Shown here: positions 37,635 through 46,745 of the stretch, piece by piece
How positions within the stretch are numbered: the first letter of the stretch is position 1
Layout of the letters: every line of letters starts with the position of its first letter
Source: Saccharopolyspora rectivirgula DSM 43747
Lineage (GTDB): Bacteria > Actinomycetota > Actinomycetes > Mycobacteriales > Pseudonocardiaceae
Direction: 5' to 3'
DNA: 64,000 bases
Assembly: GCF_000497205.1 (NCBI RefSeq)
Contig: NZ_AYJW01000002.1
Span: forward strand, 1-64,000
Notes under the pieces: model-generated
The model's input: the letters and a program-made list of their open reading frames with translations, nothing else
The model's database searches: none
Told to the model about the DNA's origin: nothing
Made by a program: the position numbers and the translations under genes

Positions 37635-38477
37635 TCAGGCCTGCCCGGCTTGCGGGTTCTGCTGCTGTTGCTGCTGCGCCGGGTTGGGGGCCGGCGCCTG
37701 CTGCTGGCCACCGGTGATCTGCTGCTGTTGCTGGCCGCCGGACACCTGGTTGTTGCCGGCGTTCATGGAAGCGCGCAACTGCGCCAACCGGTTGGCACCA
37801 GCGGCGTCGAGGGACGCCTGCTGCACCTCCAGCAGCCGCCCCTGGGCGCTGTTCTTGGCCAGCTCGGCCTGGCCCAGCGCGGTGCTGTACCGGCGCTCGA
37901 TCTTGTCCCGGACCTCTTCCAGCGACGGGGTGCTTCCCGGCGCGGAGAGCTCGGTCATCTGCCGCAGCGAGTTGGACACCTGCTCCTGCATCTTGGCCTG
38001 CTCCAGCTGGCTGAGCAGCTTGCTGCGCTCGGCCAGCTTCTGCTGCAGCATCTGGGCGTTGCGCTCCACGGCCTGCTTGGCCTGCTCAGCCGCCTGGATC
38101 GCCTGGTCGTGCAGGGTCTTGAGGTCTTCCACGCTCTGCTCAGCGGCCACCAGCTGGCTGGCGAGCTGCGTCGCGGTCTCCTCGTAGCGCTGCGCCTTGG
38201 CCTCGTCCCCTTCGGCCCGGGCCTGGTCCGCCATCGTCAACGCCTGCTTGGCGGAGGCCTGCAGCTTCTCCACCTCGCCGAGCTGCCGGTTCAGCTTCAT
38301 CTCCAGTTGCCGCTGGTTGCCGATGACCGAGGCGGCCTGCTGGGAAAGCGCCTGGTGCTGGCGCTGCGCTTCTTCGATGGCCTGCTGGATCTGCACCTTG
38401 GGATCGGCGTGCTCGTCGACTTTCGACGAGAACGACGCCATCAGGTACTTCCAGAACTTCGAGAACGGGTTGGCCAT
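37635..38477 (-). CDS. pspA: Phage-shock protein A (PspA/Vipp1 family)
   Basis: Peripheral membrane, ESCRT-III-like coiled-coil protein (280 aa) that stabilises stressed membranes. N-terminal amphipathic [16 protein letters not shown] is followed by long helices (about 20-215) with many Gln/Glu/Ala, and a low-complexity Gln/Pro-rich tail (about 235-280). ATG at 38477 is preceded by GGCGGAGGAG. It lies between clgR and pspM, and expression is expected to depend on ClgR, although I see no clear ClgR box in the 188-bp gap upstream. Confidence 0.94.
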   Translation of the reverse strand: MANPFSKFWKYLMASFSSKVDEHADPKVQIQQAIEEAQRQHQALSQQAASVIGNQRQLEMKLNRQLGEVEKLQASAKQALTMADQARAEGDEAKAQRYEETATQLASQLVAAEQSVEDLKTLHDQAIQAAEQAKQAVERNAQMLQQKLAERSKLLSQLEQAKMQEQVSNSLRQMTELSAPGSTPSLEEVRDKIERRYSTALGQAELAKNSAQGRLLEVQQASLDAAGANRLAQLRASMNAGNNQVSGGQQQQQITGGQQQAPAPNPAQQQQQQNPQAGQA

Positions 38478-38644
38478 CTCCTCCGCCTGCCTTCTCCTAC
38501 TGCTCAGCTGCGTCGGACACACCGCCGCCGGGCGCGCCCGGTTCTATCGTGTCAGGTCAGCTTGCCAGCTTCCACCAAAACGGGTACATCTCCGGGTTTT
38601 CCCGGATCTGTCCCCAAGATCGAACCAGGTGCCGCTCGGCCGGC

Positions 38645-38667
38645 GACACCGGGGTCTCCCCAGTGTC
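38645..38667 (-). terminator. Hairpin at the end of clgR
   Basis: GACAC-C-GGGG-TCT-CCCC-A-GTGTC folds into a strong hairpin that covers the clgR stop. No T-tract follows, so it may be a weak terminator, an attenuator or an RNA-stabilising structure between clgR and pspA. Confidence 0.55.
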
Positions 38668-39127
38668 AGGCAGCGACGACGACCTTGCCGGCGGTGCGGC
38701 CCGGAGCGCTGATCCGCTGGCTGAGCACCGGCTGCAGGCGGCCACTGCCGTCGGAGGCCTTGACCTCGCCGTCCGCGCCAGCCCCCTCCAGCTGCTTCTC
38801 GGCCGTCTCGGTCTCCGCGAGCTGGGCGCCGACCAGGCTGGGCACCGGCGCGTCCTGCGTCGGCCGCTGCTGCACCACGGGGGCGGTCACCTTCGAGGCG
38901 TCGAGGTCACCGGCAACGGTCACGAGCAGTTCCGGCAGCGGGAGGTCGAGGGCTTCGCAGATGGAGGCGAGCAGTTCGCTGGATGCCTCTTTGCGCCCCC
39001 TCTCCACCTCGGAGAGGTAGCCGAGACTCACGCGGGCAGCGCGCGAAACGTCCCGCAGGGTGCGGGACTGAGCGGTCCGAGCGCGGCGCAGCCGTTCACC
39101 GACCGCTTCCCGCAGCAAAACGGTCAT
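38666..39127 (-). CDS. clgR: Helix-turn-helix regulator ClgR
   Basis: Transcription activator (153 aa) of clp protease and psp genes. XRE-type HTH near the N-terminus: [32 protein letters not shown] (in two parts, about 22-53). The C-terminal part is Ala/Gln-rich and ends VVVAA, resembling the hydrophobic degron-like tails of ClgR homologues that ClpP degrades; that point is inference. A 17-bp imperfect palindrome of ClgR type lies 91 bp upstream, suggesting autoregulation. Confidence 0.9.
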   Translation of the reverse strand: MTVLLREAVGERLRRARTAQSRTLRDVSRAARVSLGYLSEVERGRKEASSELLASICEALDLPLPELLVTVAGDLDASKVTAPVVQQRPTQDAPVPSLVGAQLAETETAEKQLEGAGADGEVKASDGSGRLQPVLSQRISAPGRTAGKVVVAA

Positions 39128-39217
39128 CGCACGCCTCCCTTCCTCCGTCGCTTCGCGTGCGCGACGCGCCCCCTACGTTACTCATCCAGAAGCCGAAAGG
39201 AGAACGATCGCAAGGAA

Positions 39218-39234
39218 GTCCGCCCAGGGCGAAC
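39218..39234. promoter_or_regulatory. Putative ClgR operator upstream of clgR
   Basis: On the minus strand GTTCGCC-CTG-GGCGGAC is a 7+3+7 inverted repeat with one mismatch. It contains CGC-N5-GCG with pyrimidine and purine flanks, matching the known ClgR box pattern. Confidence 0.65.
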
Positions 39235-39299
39235 GTTTCCCGACGCATGCCAGCCGGCCTGCCCCAACTCGTTTCCGGAGCGTATAGCCTCACGTCCGG

Positions 39300-39791
39300 T
39301 CAACGAAGCAGCTGCCCGAAGTGTTCCAACGCCACCCGAACGGCCGCAGCCCGGATCATGTGACGATCACCACCAGACTGCAGGGTGTGCCCAGAATCAC
39401 CGCCCGGACCTGCGATCCCGATGTGCACGGTGCCCGGCGCGACCCCGTCCTGCGGGTCCGGCCCGGCCACTCCGGTCAAGCCCACGCCCCAGTCGGCACC
39501 GCAGCGCTCCCGCGCTCCTGCGGCGAGCTGCCGCGCGACCTCCGGGTCCACCGCACCGCGCTCGGCCAGCAGCTGCCGGTCCACCCCGGCCAGCCCGGCC
39601 TTGAGGTCCGTCGCGTAGACCACCAGGCCGCCGCGCACCACCGCACTGGCCCCGGGCACCTCGGTGAGCACCGCGCACAGCAGGCCGGCGGTGAGCGATT
39701 CGGCCGTGGCCACGGTCTGCCCGCGCTGGCGCAGCTGCTCCAGCACGTCGGCGACCTGCTCGCGATCGACCCCGAGCGCTTCGGCGATCAC
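39300..39791 (-). CDS. pncC: CinA C-terminal-type nicotinamide-nucleotide amidase (PncC)
   Basis: 163-aa stand-alone CinA C-terminal domain enzyme, which deamidates NMN to nicotinate mononucleotide for NAD recycling. TVATAESLTAGLLCAVLTEVPG, the GGLVVYATDLK block and VGLTGVAGPDPQDGVAPGTVHIGIA are family signatures. The GTG start overlaps the pgsA stop (GTGA), so the two are coupled; the block order rimO-pgsA-pncC-clgR is frequent in actinobacteria. Confidence 0.9.
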   Translation of the reverse strand: MIAEALGVDREQVADVLEQLRQRGQTVATAESLTAGLLCAVLTEVPGASAVVRGGLVVYATDLKAGLAGVDRQLLAERGAVDPEVARQLAAGARERCGADWGVGLTGVAGPDPQDGVAPGTVHIGIAGPGGDSGHTLQSGGDRHMIRAAAVRVALEHFGQLLR

Positions 39792-40399
39792 GAGGCCCCC
39801 GCCCGCTGCCCGGAGATGCGCAGCCGCACCGCCCGCACCGCGTAGTCGACCCCGGTGACCACGGTGACCAGCAGCGCAGCCCCCATCAGGACGAGCCGGA
39901 GCACCCCGCCGGACGGATCGACCGGCAGCAGGTACAGGCAGATCGCGACGATCTGCAGCAGCGTCTTGAGCTTGCCGCCCCGGCTGGCGGCGATCACGCC
40001 GTGCCGGATCACCCAGAACCGCAGCGCGGTGACCCCGAACTCGCGGCCGAGGATCACCCAGGTCACCCACCAGCCGAGTTCGCCGAGCATGCTCAGCGCC
40101 ACCAGCGCGGACCCGGTGAGCGCCTTGTCCGCGATCGGGTCGGCGATCTTGCCGAAGTCGGTGACCAGCCCGCGCCGGCGGGCCAATTCCCCGTCCACCC
40201 GGTCGGTGATCGAGGCGAGGACGAAGATCGCGGTGGCGACCAGCCGCCAGGTCGAGTCCTGCCCGCCGCCCCAGAACAAGGCCACCAAGAAGAGCGGGAC
40301 CAGCACCAACCGGGAGATGGTCAGCACGTTGGCGATGTTCAGCAACGGCACCGGAGCGGAACCGCCCTGCGTTCCCGGAGCTCTGCCGTCGGCGGCCAT
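39788..40399 (-). CDS. pgsA: CDP-diacylglycerol-glycerol-3-phosphate 3-phosphatidyltransferase
   Basis: Integral membrane CDP-alcohol phosphatidyltransferase (203 aa). The family signature is complete: DRVDGELARRRG then DFGKIADPIAD, with four Asp residues. Five to six hydrophobic segments. Likely makes phosphatidylglycerol phosphate; this family also includes cardiolipin-type enzymes, so the exact acceptor is inferred from synteny with mycobacterial pgsA3. ATG starts 2 bases after the rimO stop. Confidence 0.9.
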   Translation of the reverse strand: MAADGRAPGTQGGSAPVPLLNIANVLTISRLVLVPLFLVALFWGGGQDSTWRLVATAIFVLASITDRVDGELARRRGLVTDFGKIADPIADKALTGSALVALSMLGELGWWVTWVILGREFGVTALRFWVIRHGVIAASRGGKLKTLLQIVAICLYLLPVDPSGGVLRLVLMGAALLVTVVTGVDYAVRAVRLRISGQRAGAS

Positions 40400-40401
40400 A
40401 C

Positions 40402-41847
40402 CTACCCCTCGGACCGGTTCGCGTCCCCGACCGGGCGCACCACCAGGTCGACCCCGTCGGTGTCCACCACCTGGCAGCGCAGCACCTCACCCACCTGCAC
40501 GGGGCCGGGGTCGGTCACGAGGCACTCGCCGTCCACTTCCGGTCCTTGGTGCTCGGCTCGTCCGGCGCACTCCTCGCCCACGCGTTCCACCAGCACGTCC
40601 ACTTCGGTGCCGATCCGGTCCTCCGCCCGCTGCACCACGAGTTCGTCGACCAGGTCGGAGAGGTGGCCGACCCGCTCGTCGACGACGTCCGGGTCGACCT
40701 TGTCGGCGAACCCGGCCGCTTCGGTGCCCTCCTCGTCGGAGTAGCCGAAGATCCCGACGGCGTCCAGTCGGGCCCGGGTGATGAACTCCGCCAGTTCGGC
40801 GAAGTCCTCTTCGGTTTCGCCGGGGAAGCCGACGATGAAGTTGCTGCGGATGCCGGCTTCCGGCGCCAGTTCGCGGATCTGGTCGATCAGCTGCAGGAAC
40901 GACTCGGTGGAGCCGAACCGGCGCATCCGGCGCAGCACGGAGTGGCTGGCGTGCTGGAAGGAGAGGTCGAAGTACTTGGCGACCCCTTCGGTTCCGGCGA
41001 TGGCGCGGATCAGGCCGGGCCGCATCTCGGCGGGCTGCAGGTAGGAGACCCGCACCCGCTCCACCCCCGGCACGGCGGCCAGCTGGGGCAGCAGCTGCTC
41101 CAGCGCCCGCGGGTCGGCGAGGTCCTTGCCGTAGGAGGTGGAGTTCTCGCTGACCAGGAACAGCTCCTTCGCCCCCTGCTGGGCCAGCCAGGCCGCTTCG
41201 CCCAGCACTTCCTCGGGCGGCCGGGACAGGAAGGAACCGCGGAAGGACGGGATGGCGCAGAACGAGCAGCGGCGGTCGCAGCCGGAGGCCAGCTTCAGGG
41301 AGGCCACCGGGGAGTCGTCCAGGCGCCGGCGCGCCACGCCCCGCGAGGTCGGCACCCAGCCGTGCCCGGGGACCGCCACCCCGTTGGCCGCGGCGGCGGG
41401 CCGCTCGACCGGGGTGATGGGCAGCATCTTGCGGCGGTCGCGCGGCTGGTGGGCGGGGATGGTCTTGCCGGCCAGCACGTCGTCGAGCCGTTCGGCCAGG
41501 TTCGCGTAGTGGTCGAAGCCCAGCACCGCGTCGGCTTCCGGCAGGTGTTCGGCCAGTTCGGCCCCGTAGCGCTCGGCCATGCACCCGACGGCGACGACTT
41601 TCGCCCCGGTGTCGGCGGCGGCCAGCAGGGTGTCGACCGAGTCCTTCTTCGCCGATTCCACGAAGCCGCAGGTGTTGACCACCACGACGTCGGCCTGTTC
41701 GGGGTCGGCGAGCTCCCAACCGGCCTGGTCGAGGTTGCCGGCGAGCTCCTCGGAGTCGACTTCGTTCCGTGCGCAACCGAGCGTGACCATGGCGACTCGG
41801 CGCCTCGCCTGCGAGTCTGCTGGGACGGATTGCTGCTCGATTGCCAT
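40402..41847 (-). CDS. rimO: Ribosomal protein uS12 methylthiotransferase RimO
   Basis: Radical-SAM methylthiotransferase (481 aa) that modifies Asp of ribosomal protein S12. N-terminal MTTase domain with [18 protein letters not shown] and VGCMAE (three Cys for one cluster), radical-SAM motif [13 protein letters not shown] (CxxxCxxC), and a C-terminal TRAM domain (about 410-478). RimO rather than MiaB by the VDSE motif and the [13 protein letters not shown] segment. ATG 41847 follows TAGGCT by seven bases; the longer frame to 41886 is unlikely. Confidence 0.93.
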   Translation of the reverse strand: MAIEQQSVPADSQARRRVAMVTLGCARNEVDSEELAGNLDQAGWELADPEQADVVVVNTCGFVESAKKDSVDTLLAAADTGAKVVAVGCMAERYGAELAEHLPEADAVLGFDHYANLAERLDDVLAGKTIPAHQPRDRRKMLPITPVERPAAAANGVAVPGHGWVPTSRGVARRRLDDSPVASLKLASGCDRRCSFCAIPSFRGSFLSRPPEEVLGEAAWLAQQGAKELFLVSENSTSYGKDLADPRALEQLLPQLAAVPGVERVRVSYLQPAEMRPGLIRAIAGTEGVAKYFDLSFQHASHSVLRRMRRFGSTESFLQLIDQIRELAPEAGIRSNFIVGFPGETEEDFAELAEFITRARLDAVGIFGYSDEEGTEAAGFADKVDPDVVDERVGHLSDLVDELVVQRAEDRIGTEVDVLVERVGEECAGRAEHQGPEVDGECLVTDPGPVQVGEVLRCQVVDTDGVDLVVRPVGDANRSEG

Positions 41848-41854
41848 AGCCCTG

Positions 41855-41860
41855 AGCCTA
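41855..41860 (-). promoter_or_regulatory. -10 box, leaderless rimO promoter
   Basis: TAGGCT seven bases before the ATG at 41847; no clear Shine-Dalgarno. Confidence 0.5.
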
Positions 41861-41966
41861 ACCTGCGGGTGTTCCGCCCCGAGCACCGCCGGAGAGCTGC
41901 GCCGACCAGCGGTTGGTCCGCGTTGGAAATGTCATGGCAGGTGGTGATCTGCACCGGTGGCGGCGC

Positions 41967-41972
41967 TACCAT
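41967..41972 (+). promoter_or_regulatory. -10 box, leaderless argA promoter
   Basis: TACCAT followed by seven bases and the ATG at 41980. The upstream in-frame ATG at 41971 would overlap this box, which favours 41980 as the start. Confidence 0.5.
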
Positions 41973-41979
41973 GACACCC

Positions 41980-42528
41980 ATGAATGATTATTCGGCGCCG
42001 AAAATAATAATTCGGCGGGCGCGCACGAGCGACGTCCGCCCGATCAAGGCGCTGATCGACATCTACGCGGGCAAAGTCCTGCTCGCCAAGGAACTGGTCA
42101 CTCTCTACGAAGACCTCCAGGAGTTCTGGGTGGCCGAGCTCAACGGTCGCATCGTCGGCTGCGGTGCCCTGCACGTGCTGTGGGAGGACATCGCCGAGAT
42201 CCGCACGGTCGCCGTCGACCCGGCGGTCAAGGGCCGCGGCGTCGGGCACCTCCTGGTGACCCGGCTGATCGACCTGGCCCGGGAACTCGGACTGGAACGG
42301 ATCTTCGTGCTCACCTTCGAAACCGAGTTCTTCGGCCGCCACGGGTTCAAACCGATCGACGGCACCCCGGTCAGCCCGGAAGTGTACGAAGAACTGCGCC
42401 GCTCCCCCGACGCCGGGGTCGCCCAGTTCCTCGACCTGGCCCACGTCAAACCCAACACCCTGGGGAACACCCGCATGCTGCTGGAACTGGACCAGCACCC
42501 GGCTGGCCGATCGGGTGTCCACCGTTGA
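41980..42528 (+). CDS. argA: Amino-acid N-acetyltransferase (short ArgA)
   Basis: Stand-alone GNAT-type N-acetylglutamate synthase (182 aa), homologous to the mycobacterial argA Rv2747. IRRARTSDVRPIKALID at the N-terminus, the acetyl-CoA loop VDPAVKGRGVGHLLV, and VLTFETEFFGRHGF are visible. Catalyses the first step of arginine biosynthesis. The start codon is placed at 41980 by the promoter geometry; 41971 would add three residues. Divergent from rimO and upstream of the phospholipase gene. Confidence 0.88.
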   Translation: MNDYSAPKIIIRRARTSDVRPIKALIDIYAGKVLLAKELVTLYEDLQEFWVAELNGRIVGCGALHVLWEDIAEIRTVAVDPAVKGRGVGHLLVTRLIDLARELGLERIFVLTFETEFFGRHGFKPIDGTPVSPEVYEELRRSPDAGVAQFLDLAHVKPNTLGNTRMLLELDQHPAGRSGVHR

Positions 42529-42572
42529 TGTAAACCACGCCCGAGCACCGGGCGATCGTCATCTGCAGCCGA

Positions 42573-42578
42573 TATAAC
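42573..42578 (+). promoter_or_regulatory. -10 box upstream of the phospholipase gene
   Basis: TATAAC with a GTG seven bases downstream. It defines the likely transcription start near 42586, 30 bases before the preferred start codon. Confidence 0.45.
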
Positions 42579-42615
42579 ACGGGCAGTGATCAACTCCGAG
42601 TCGAGGGGAACGCCC

Positions 42616-43176
42616 GTGGTCATTCGAAGCGCATCCGCCGCTGTCGCCGCAACCGCCTGCGCCCTGCTGCTGACCGCCGCGCCCGCGCACGCCGAACTCA
42701 GCCAGCGCGAACTGCACGCGGTCACCGACGAGTACCTCTTCGGCGTCCCACTGCCCGAGTTCACCGAGATCCGCGCCGAACGGCCCCACGCCGACCAGCT
42801 CGACTGGGACTCCGACGGCTGCTCGCTGTCCCCGGACGAGCCGTTGGGCTACTCGTTCCTGGAGAGCTGCCACCGGCACGACTTCGGCTACCGCAACTAC
42901 CAGCGGCAGGAGCGGTTCACCGAGGACAACCGGTTGCGCATCGACGTCCAGTTCCGCACCGACATGCGCTCCACGTGCGGCACCGACCGGCTGTGCCAGG
43001 CCACCGCCGAGGTGTACTACCTGGCGGTGCGGGAGTTCGGCGGGATCGCCAGCTCCACCGCCGAGGCGATCGACAACGCCCAGATCCGCCCGGTGCGCGA
43101 CGAGTCCGGTCGGCTGCTCGAATACCGGGCCCGCACCGCGGGAGGTGCCGAAACCGCGGTCCCGGTCGAGCCCTGA
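42616..43176 (+). CDS. Secreted prokaryotic phospholipase A2
   Basis: Exported 186-aa protein. Signal peptide about residues 1-26 (VIRSASAAVAATACALLLTAAPAHA), then the prokaryotic PLA2 domain with the catalytic His-Asp pair in ESCHRHDFGYRNYQ and Cys residues for disulfides. It would hydrolyse the sn-2 ester of phospholipids outside the cell. GTG at 42616 has GAGGGGA six bases upstream. GTG at 42586 lies exactly seven bases after TATAAC and could start a leaderless form with a 10-residue longer N-terminus. Confidence 0.85.
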   Translation: MVIRSASAAVAATACALLLTAAPAHAELSQRELHAVTDEYLFGVPLPEFTEIRAERPHADQLDWDSDGCSLSPDEPLGYSFLESCHRHDFGYRNYQRQERFTEDNRLRIDVQFRTDMRSTCGTDRLCQATAEVYYLAVREFGGIASSTAEAIDNAQIRPVRDESGRLLEYRARTAGGAETAVPVEP

Positions 43177-43193
43177 CCCCGCCTGGAACGCGC

Positions 43194-43232
43194 GACCGCC
43201 GCCGGCGCTCCACATCGGAGCCGGCGGCGGTC
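43194..43232. terminator. Terminator hairpin between phospholipase and ftsK genes
   Basis: A 12-bp stem (GACCGCCGCCGG with its complement) plus an inner CTCC/GGAG stem around a 5-base loop lies between convergent genes. No T-tract. Confidence 0.65.
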
Positions 43233-43266
43233 CGTCCCAACTGGACGACACGGCGCGACTCGTCGA

Positions 43267-45738
43267 TCAGCCGTCCTCGTCGGCGCTGCCGCCGCGGATG
43301 GCGATCAAGGTGTTCTCCAACTCCTCCGGCTTCACCAGCACTTCGCGGGCCTTGGACCCTTCGGAGGGGCCGACGACCCCGCGGGACTCCAGCAGGTCCA
43401 TCAACCGACCGGCCTTGGCGAACCCGACCCGCAGCTTGCGCTGCAGCATCGAAGTGGACCCGAACTGGCTGGTGACGACCAGTTCCGCGGCCTGCAGCAG
43501 CAGGTCCATGTCGTCCCCGATGTCGGCGTCCACCTGCTTCTTCGACCCCGACTTCCCGCTGGTGACCCCGTCGGTGTACTCCGGTTCGGCCTGCTCCTTG
43601 GTGAACGAGACGACCCGCTGGATCTCCTCGTCGCTGACGTAGGCCCCCTGCACCCGGACCGGGCGGGACGACCCCATCGGCAAGTACAGGGCGTCGCCCA
43701 TGCCGATCAGCTTCTCCGCACCGGCCTGGTCGAGGATGACCCGGGAGTCGGTCAGCGAAGAGGTGGCGAACGCCAACCGGGACGGGACGTTGGTCTTGAT
43801 CAACCCGGTCACCACGTCCACCGAGGGCCGCTGGGTGGCCAGGACGAGGTGGATGCCGGCGGCGCGGGCCTTCTGGGTGATCCGCACGATGGCGTCCTCG
43901 ACGTCGCGCGGCGAGGTCATCATCAGGTCGGCCAGCTCGTCGACGATCGCCAGGATGTACGGGTAGGGCCGGTATTCCCGCTCGCTGCCGGGCGGGGTGG
44001 TGATCTCCCCGGACTTGACCTTGCGGTTGAAGTCGTCGATGTGCCGCACCCGGCTGGCCTGCATGTCCTGGTAGCGCTGCTCCATCTCCTCCACCAGCCA
44101 GGCCAGCGCGGCGGCGGCCTTCTTCGGCTGGGTGATGATCGGGGTGATCAGGTGCGGGATGCCCTCGTACGGGGTGAGCTCGACCATCTTGGGGTCGATG
44201 AGGATCATCCGCACTTCTTGCGGCGTGGCCCGGGACAGCAGGGACACCAGCAGCGAGTTGACGAAGCTGGACTTGCCGGAGCCGGTGGACCCGGCCACCA
44301 GCAGGTGCGGCATGGCGGCCAGGTTGGCGGTCAGCATGCGGCCTTCGATGTCCTTGCCCAACCCCATCACCAGCGGGTGCGAGTCCTCGGCCGCTTCCGG
44401 GGAGCGCAGCACGTCGCCCAGGTGCACCATTTCCCGGTCGGTGTTGGGAACTTCGATGCCGACCGCGGACTTGCCGGGGATGGGCGCCAGCAGCCGCACG
44501 TTGTCGGTGGCAGCGGCGTAGGCGATGTTCTTGGTGAGCGCGGTGATCTTCTCGACCTTCACCCCGGGACCGAGTTCGACCTCGTAGCGCGTGACGGTCG
44601 GGCCGCGGGTGAACCCGGTGACTTCGGCGTCGACCTTGAACTGCTCGAGGACGCCGTTGATCGCCTCGATCATGGCGTCGTTGGCCTTGCTGTGGCTCTT
44701 CGGCGCGGAACCTTCGGTGAGCAGTTCCAGCGGCGGGAGCTTGTAGTCGCCTTCCACGTCCCGGCTGCGCTTCGGCTTCCCGCTGCTGCGCGCCGGTTCG
44801 GCGGCGGTGGTGCGAGCCGCGGTGGCCACCGGCTCGGGTTCGGCCTTGGGGGTCTTCGCCGGCTTGGCAGCTGGTTTCGCCACCGGCTTGGTGCTGGGTT
44901 CCTCGGCGGGTTCCGGCGCGGTTCCGGCCGCCATGGCGGCTTGCCGGCGGCGGGCCGGTCGGCGGAGCTTGACGGTGGCGGCGGTGTCCGCCTTCTCCTC
45001 CTTCCCCGCGCTGTTCTTGCGCTGCTCCGCTTCGGCTTCCTGGCCGAGCTGGCGCAGCTTGGTGGGGATTTCCCGCAGCGGTGTTCCGGTGCTCACCAGC
45101 AGCCCGAAGAACCCGACGAGCAGCAGCACCGGCACCGCCACCCACGCGGTGAGCCCGTAGGCGAGCGGGCCGCCGGCGACGAACCCGAGGGCACCGCCGG
45201 CTTGCGTCCAGTCCTTCGGTTCGAGCGGTGCGCCGCCGAAGATGTGCAGGTTGCCCTGCACGCAGGCGCCCAGCAGGAGGTTGCCGAGGACGATCTGCGG
45301 CCGGGCTTGCGGGTTGTGCTCGGTGCGCATCAGCACGATCGCGGCGCCCAGCAGCACGAGGGGCAGCGCGATGGCGGCGGAGCCGATGATGAACCGCACC
45401 ACCCAGTCGAACCAGTGGCCCACGGGACCGCCGGCTTGCCACCACACGCCGGCGGCGGCGATGACGGCCAGCCCCAGGTACAGCAGGGCCAGGCCGTCCC
45501 GGCGGTGGGCCGGGTCGATCTCCTTGGTCTTGCCCACCGCGCGCACGACGGTGCCCACGCCGCGAGCGAGGCTGGAACTGCCGGCGCGGGACCGGCGGGG
45601 CTTGGTGCGGGAGCCGGAGCGGCTGCGCGTACTGCTGCGGGTTTTCGCCGGTCCGCGGGTTTTCGCGGTGGATTTGCTGCTGCTCGTCTTGCGGGTACGC
45701 GTCGAGCCCGTGCCACGATTCGTTGTCCGGCTCGCCAT
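43267..45738 (-). CDS. ftsK: DNA translocase FtsK
   Basis: Septal DNA pump (823 aa) that segregates chromosome termini. Arg/Ser/Thr-rich cytoplasmic N-terminus (about 1-60), four transmembrane segments (about 80-235), an Ala/Lys/Pro/Glu linker (about 250-340), the alpha/beta ATPase with Walker A GSTGSGKSSF and Walker B ILAIVDELADLMM, and a C-terminal gamma winged helix (MLQRKLRVGFAKAGRLMDLLE) that reads polar sequence. ATG at 45738 follows TACCGT by seven bases, so probably leaderless. The longer frame upstream is a shadow of the acyltransferase gene. Confidence 0.95.
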   Translation of the reverse strand: MASRTTNRGTGSTRTRKTSSSKSTAKTRGPAKTRSSTRSRSGSRTKPRRSRAGSSSLARGVGTVVRAVGKTKEIDPAHRRDGLALLYLGLAVIAAAGVWWQAGGPVGHWFDWVVRFIIGSAAIALPLVLLGAAIVLMRTEHNPQARPQIVLGNLLLGACVQGNLHIFGGAPLEPKDWTQAGGALGFVAGGPLAYGLTAWVAVPVLLLVGFFGLLVSTGTPLREIPTKLRQLGQEAEAEQRKNSAGKEEKADTAATVKLRRPARRRQAAMAAGTAPEPAEEPSTKPVAKPAAKPAKTPKAEPEPVATAARTTAAEPARSSGKPKRSRDVEGDYKLPPLELLTEGSAPKSHSKANDAMIEAINGVLEQFKVDAEVTGFTRGPTVTRYEVELGPGVKVEKITALTKNIAYAAATDNVRLLAPIPGKSAVGIEVPNTDREMVHLGDVLRSPEAAEDSHPLVMGLGKDIEGRMLTANLAAMPHLLVAGSTGSGKSSFVNSLLVSLLSRATPQEVRMILIDPKMVELTPYEGIPHLITPIITQPKKAAAALAWLVEEMEQRYQDMQASRVRHIDDFNRKVKSGEITTPPGSEREYRPYPYILAIVDELADLMMTSPRDVEDAIVRITQKARAAGIHLVLATQRPSVDVVTGLIKTNVPSRLAFATSSLTDSRVILDQAGAEKLIGMGDALYLPMGSSRPVRVQGAYVSDEEIQRVVSFTKEQAEPEYTDGVTSGKSGSKKQVDADIGDDMDLLLQAAELVVTSQFGSTSMLQRKLRVGFAKAGRLMDLLESRGVVGPSEGSKAREVLVKPEELENTLIAIRGGSADEDG

Positions 45739-45745
45739 GCTTGAC

Positions 45746-45751
45746 ACGGTA
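45746..45751 (-). promoter_or_regulatory. -10 box, leaderless ftsK promoter
   Basis: TACCGT seven bases before the ftsK ATG, with GTGACT about 17 bp further upstream as a weak -35. Confidence 0.5.
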
Positions 45752-45849
45752 GCTGGCGCTGTCCCATCAGTCACTCCAGCCACAGCGATGTGCTGCGACT
45801 TCCCCGCCCCGGGCCCCTCCGGACGGGTTGGCGTGCCATCCTCACAAGC

Positions 45850-46692
45850 ATGGTTGCCCTGCCGTCCGAACCGGCCCAGCCGTCTTCCCGGGAGCGTCGC
45901 CGCGAGCGGTTCCGGCGCACCCCGCTGCTGTGGCGACTGCTGATGCAGCTGGACGCGCTGCTGGTCGTGCTGACCGGGCGGCTGGTGGTCACCGGGGAGG
46001 TGCCGGAGGACTTGCGGGACCGCCCGGTGCTGTTGGCCTCCAACCACATCGGGAACGCGGACCCGCTGGTGCTGCTGGCGGCGTGCCGGAAGCAGCGGTT
46101 GGCGCCGCGGTTCGTGGCCACGGGCGGGCTGTTCGACACCCCGGTGCTGGGCCAGGTGCTGCGGGCGTGCGGGCACATCCGGGCGGACCGGGGCAAGAGC
46201 AGCGCGGCGCACGCGCTGGACCGGGTGGTGGAAGCGCTGCGCGATTCGCCCCGACCGGTGGTGGTCTACCCGGAGGGCCGGATCAGCTTGGAGCCGGGGT
46301 TGTGGCCGGAGCGCGGCAAGACCGGGGTGGCCCGGATGGCGTTGGCGTCCGGGGCGGTGGTGATCCCGGTCAGCCAGTGGGGCGCGCACGAGGCCATGTG
46401 CTACGGCATGGTGCGGGTGACCGGGCTGCGGGACGTGTGGGTGCTGTTCTTCTCCTGGTTGCAGGCGCTGCGCCGCCGACCGGTCCTCCAGGTGCACTTC
46501 GGCGAACCGGTGGACCTGAGCGGGCTGTCGGCCGGTCGAGTGGGTGACGCGGCTCGGGCGCGGGACCGGATCATGCGTTCGATCACCGCCAACCTCGCGC
46601 CGCTGCGCGCCGACGAGCCGGAGGAGCCGCGGCTGGCGGACCCGACGCGACCGGTGTCGGGCAAGCGCAGCCCGTGGCGTCCGGCGAGCTGA
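45850..46692 (+). CDS. Lysophospholipid acyltransferase (PlsC family)
   Basis: Membrane-associated acyltransferase (280 aa), likely 1-acyl-glycerol-3-phosphate acyltransferase or a related enzyme. The HX4D motif is SNHIGNADPL, motif II is in GHIRADRGKSS, motif III is VYPEGRISLEPGLW, and motif IV is VVIPVSQWG. ATG at 45850 has CATCCT seven bases upstream, perhaps a weak leaderless arrangement. Divergent from ftsK. Confidence 0.87.
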   Translation: MVALPSEPAQPSSRERRRERFRRTPLLWRLLMQLDALLVVLTGRLVVTGEVPEDLRDRPVLLASNHIGNADPLVLLAACRKQRLAPRFVATGGLFDTPVLGQVLRACGHIRADRGKSSAAHALDRVVEALRDSPRPVVVYPEGRISLEPGLWPERGKTGVARMALASGAVVIPVSQWGAHEAMCYGMVRVTGLRDVWVLFFSWLQALRRRPVLQVHFGEPVDLSGLSAGRVGDAARARDRIMRSITANLAPLRADEPEEPRLADPTRPVSGKRSPWRPAS

Positions 46693-46695
46693 ACC

Positions 46696-46713
46696 TCCCG
46701 CTGCCCCGCGGGA
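46696..46713. terminator. Weak hairpin between convergent genes
   Basis: TCCCGC/GCGGGA stem of six base pairs with a 6-base loop between the acyltransferase and GlxA-type genes. Suggestive only. Confidence 0.3.
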
Positions 46714-46745
46714 CCACAGTGGAGGAACGCGGACGCGGTGGTCGG

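Noticed and set aside
38478..38644. Possible second ClgR box before pspA
   Set aside because: The best candidate has seven instead of five bases between the CGC and GCG halves; not convincing.
45741..45763. Perfect TTGACA on the plus strand before the acyltransferase gene
   Set aside because: No TANNNT box at 16-18 bp, and the hexamer lies in the ftsK start region; probably chance.
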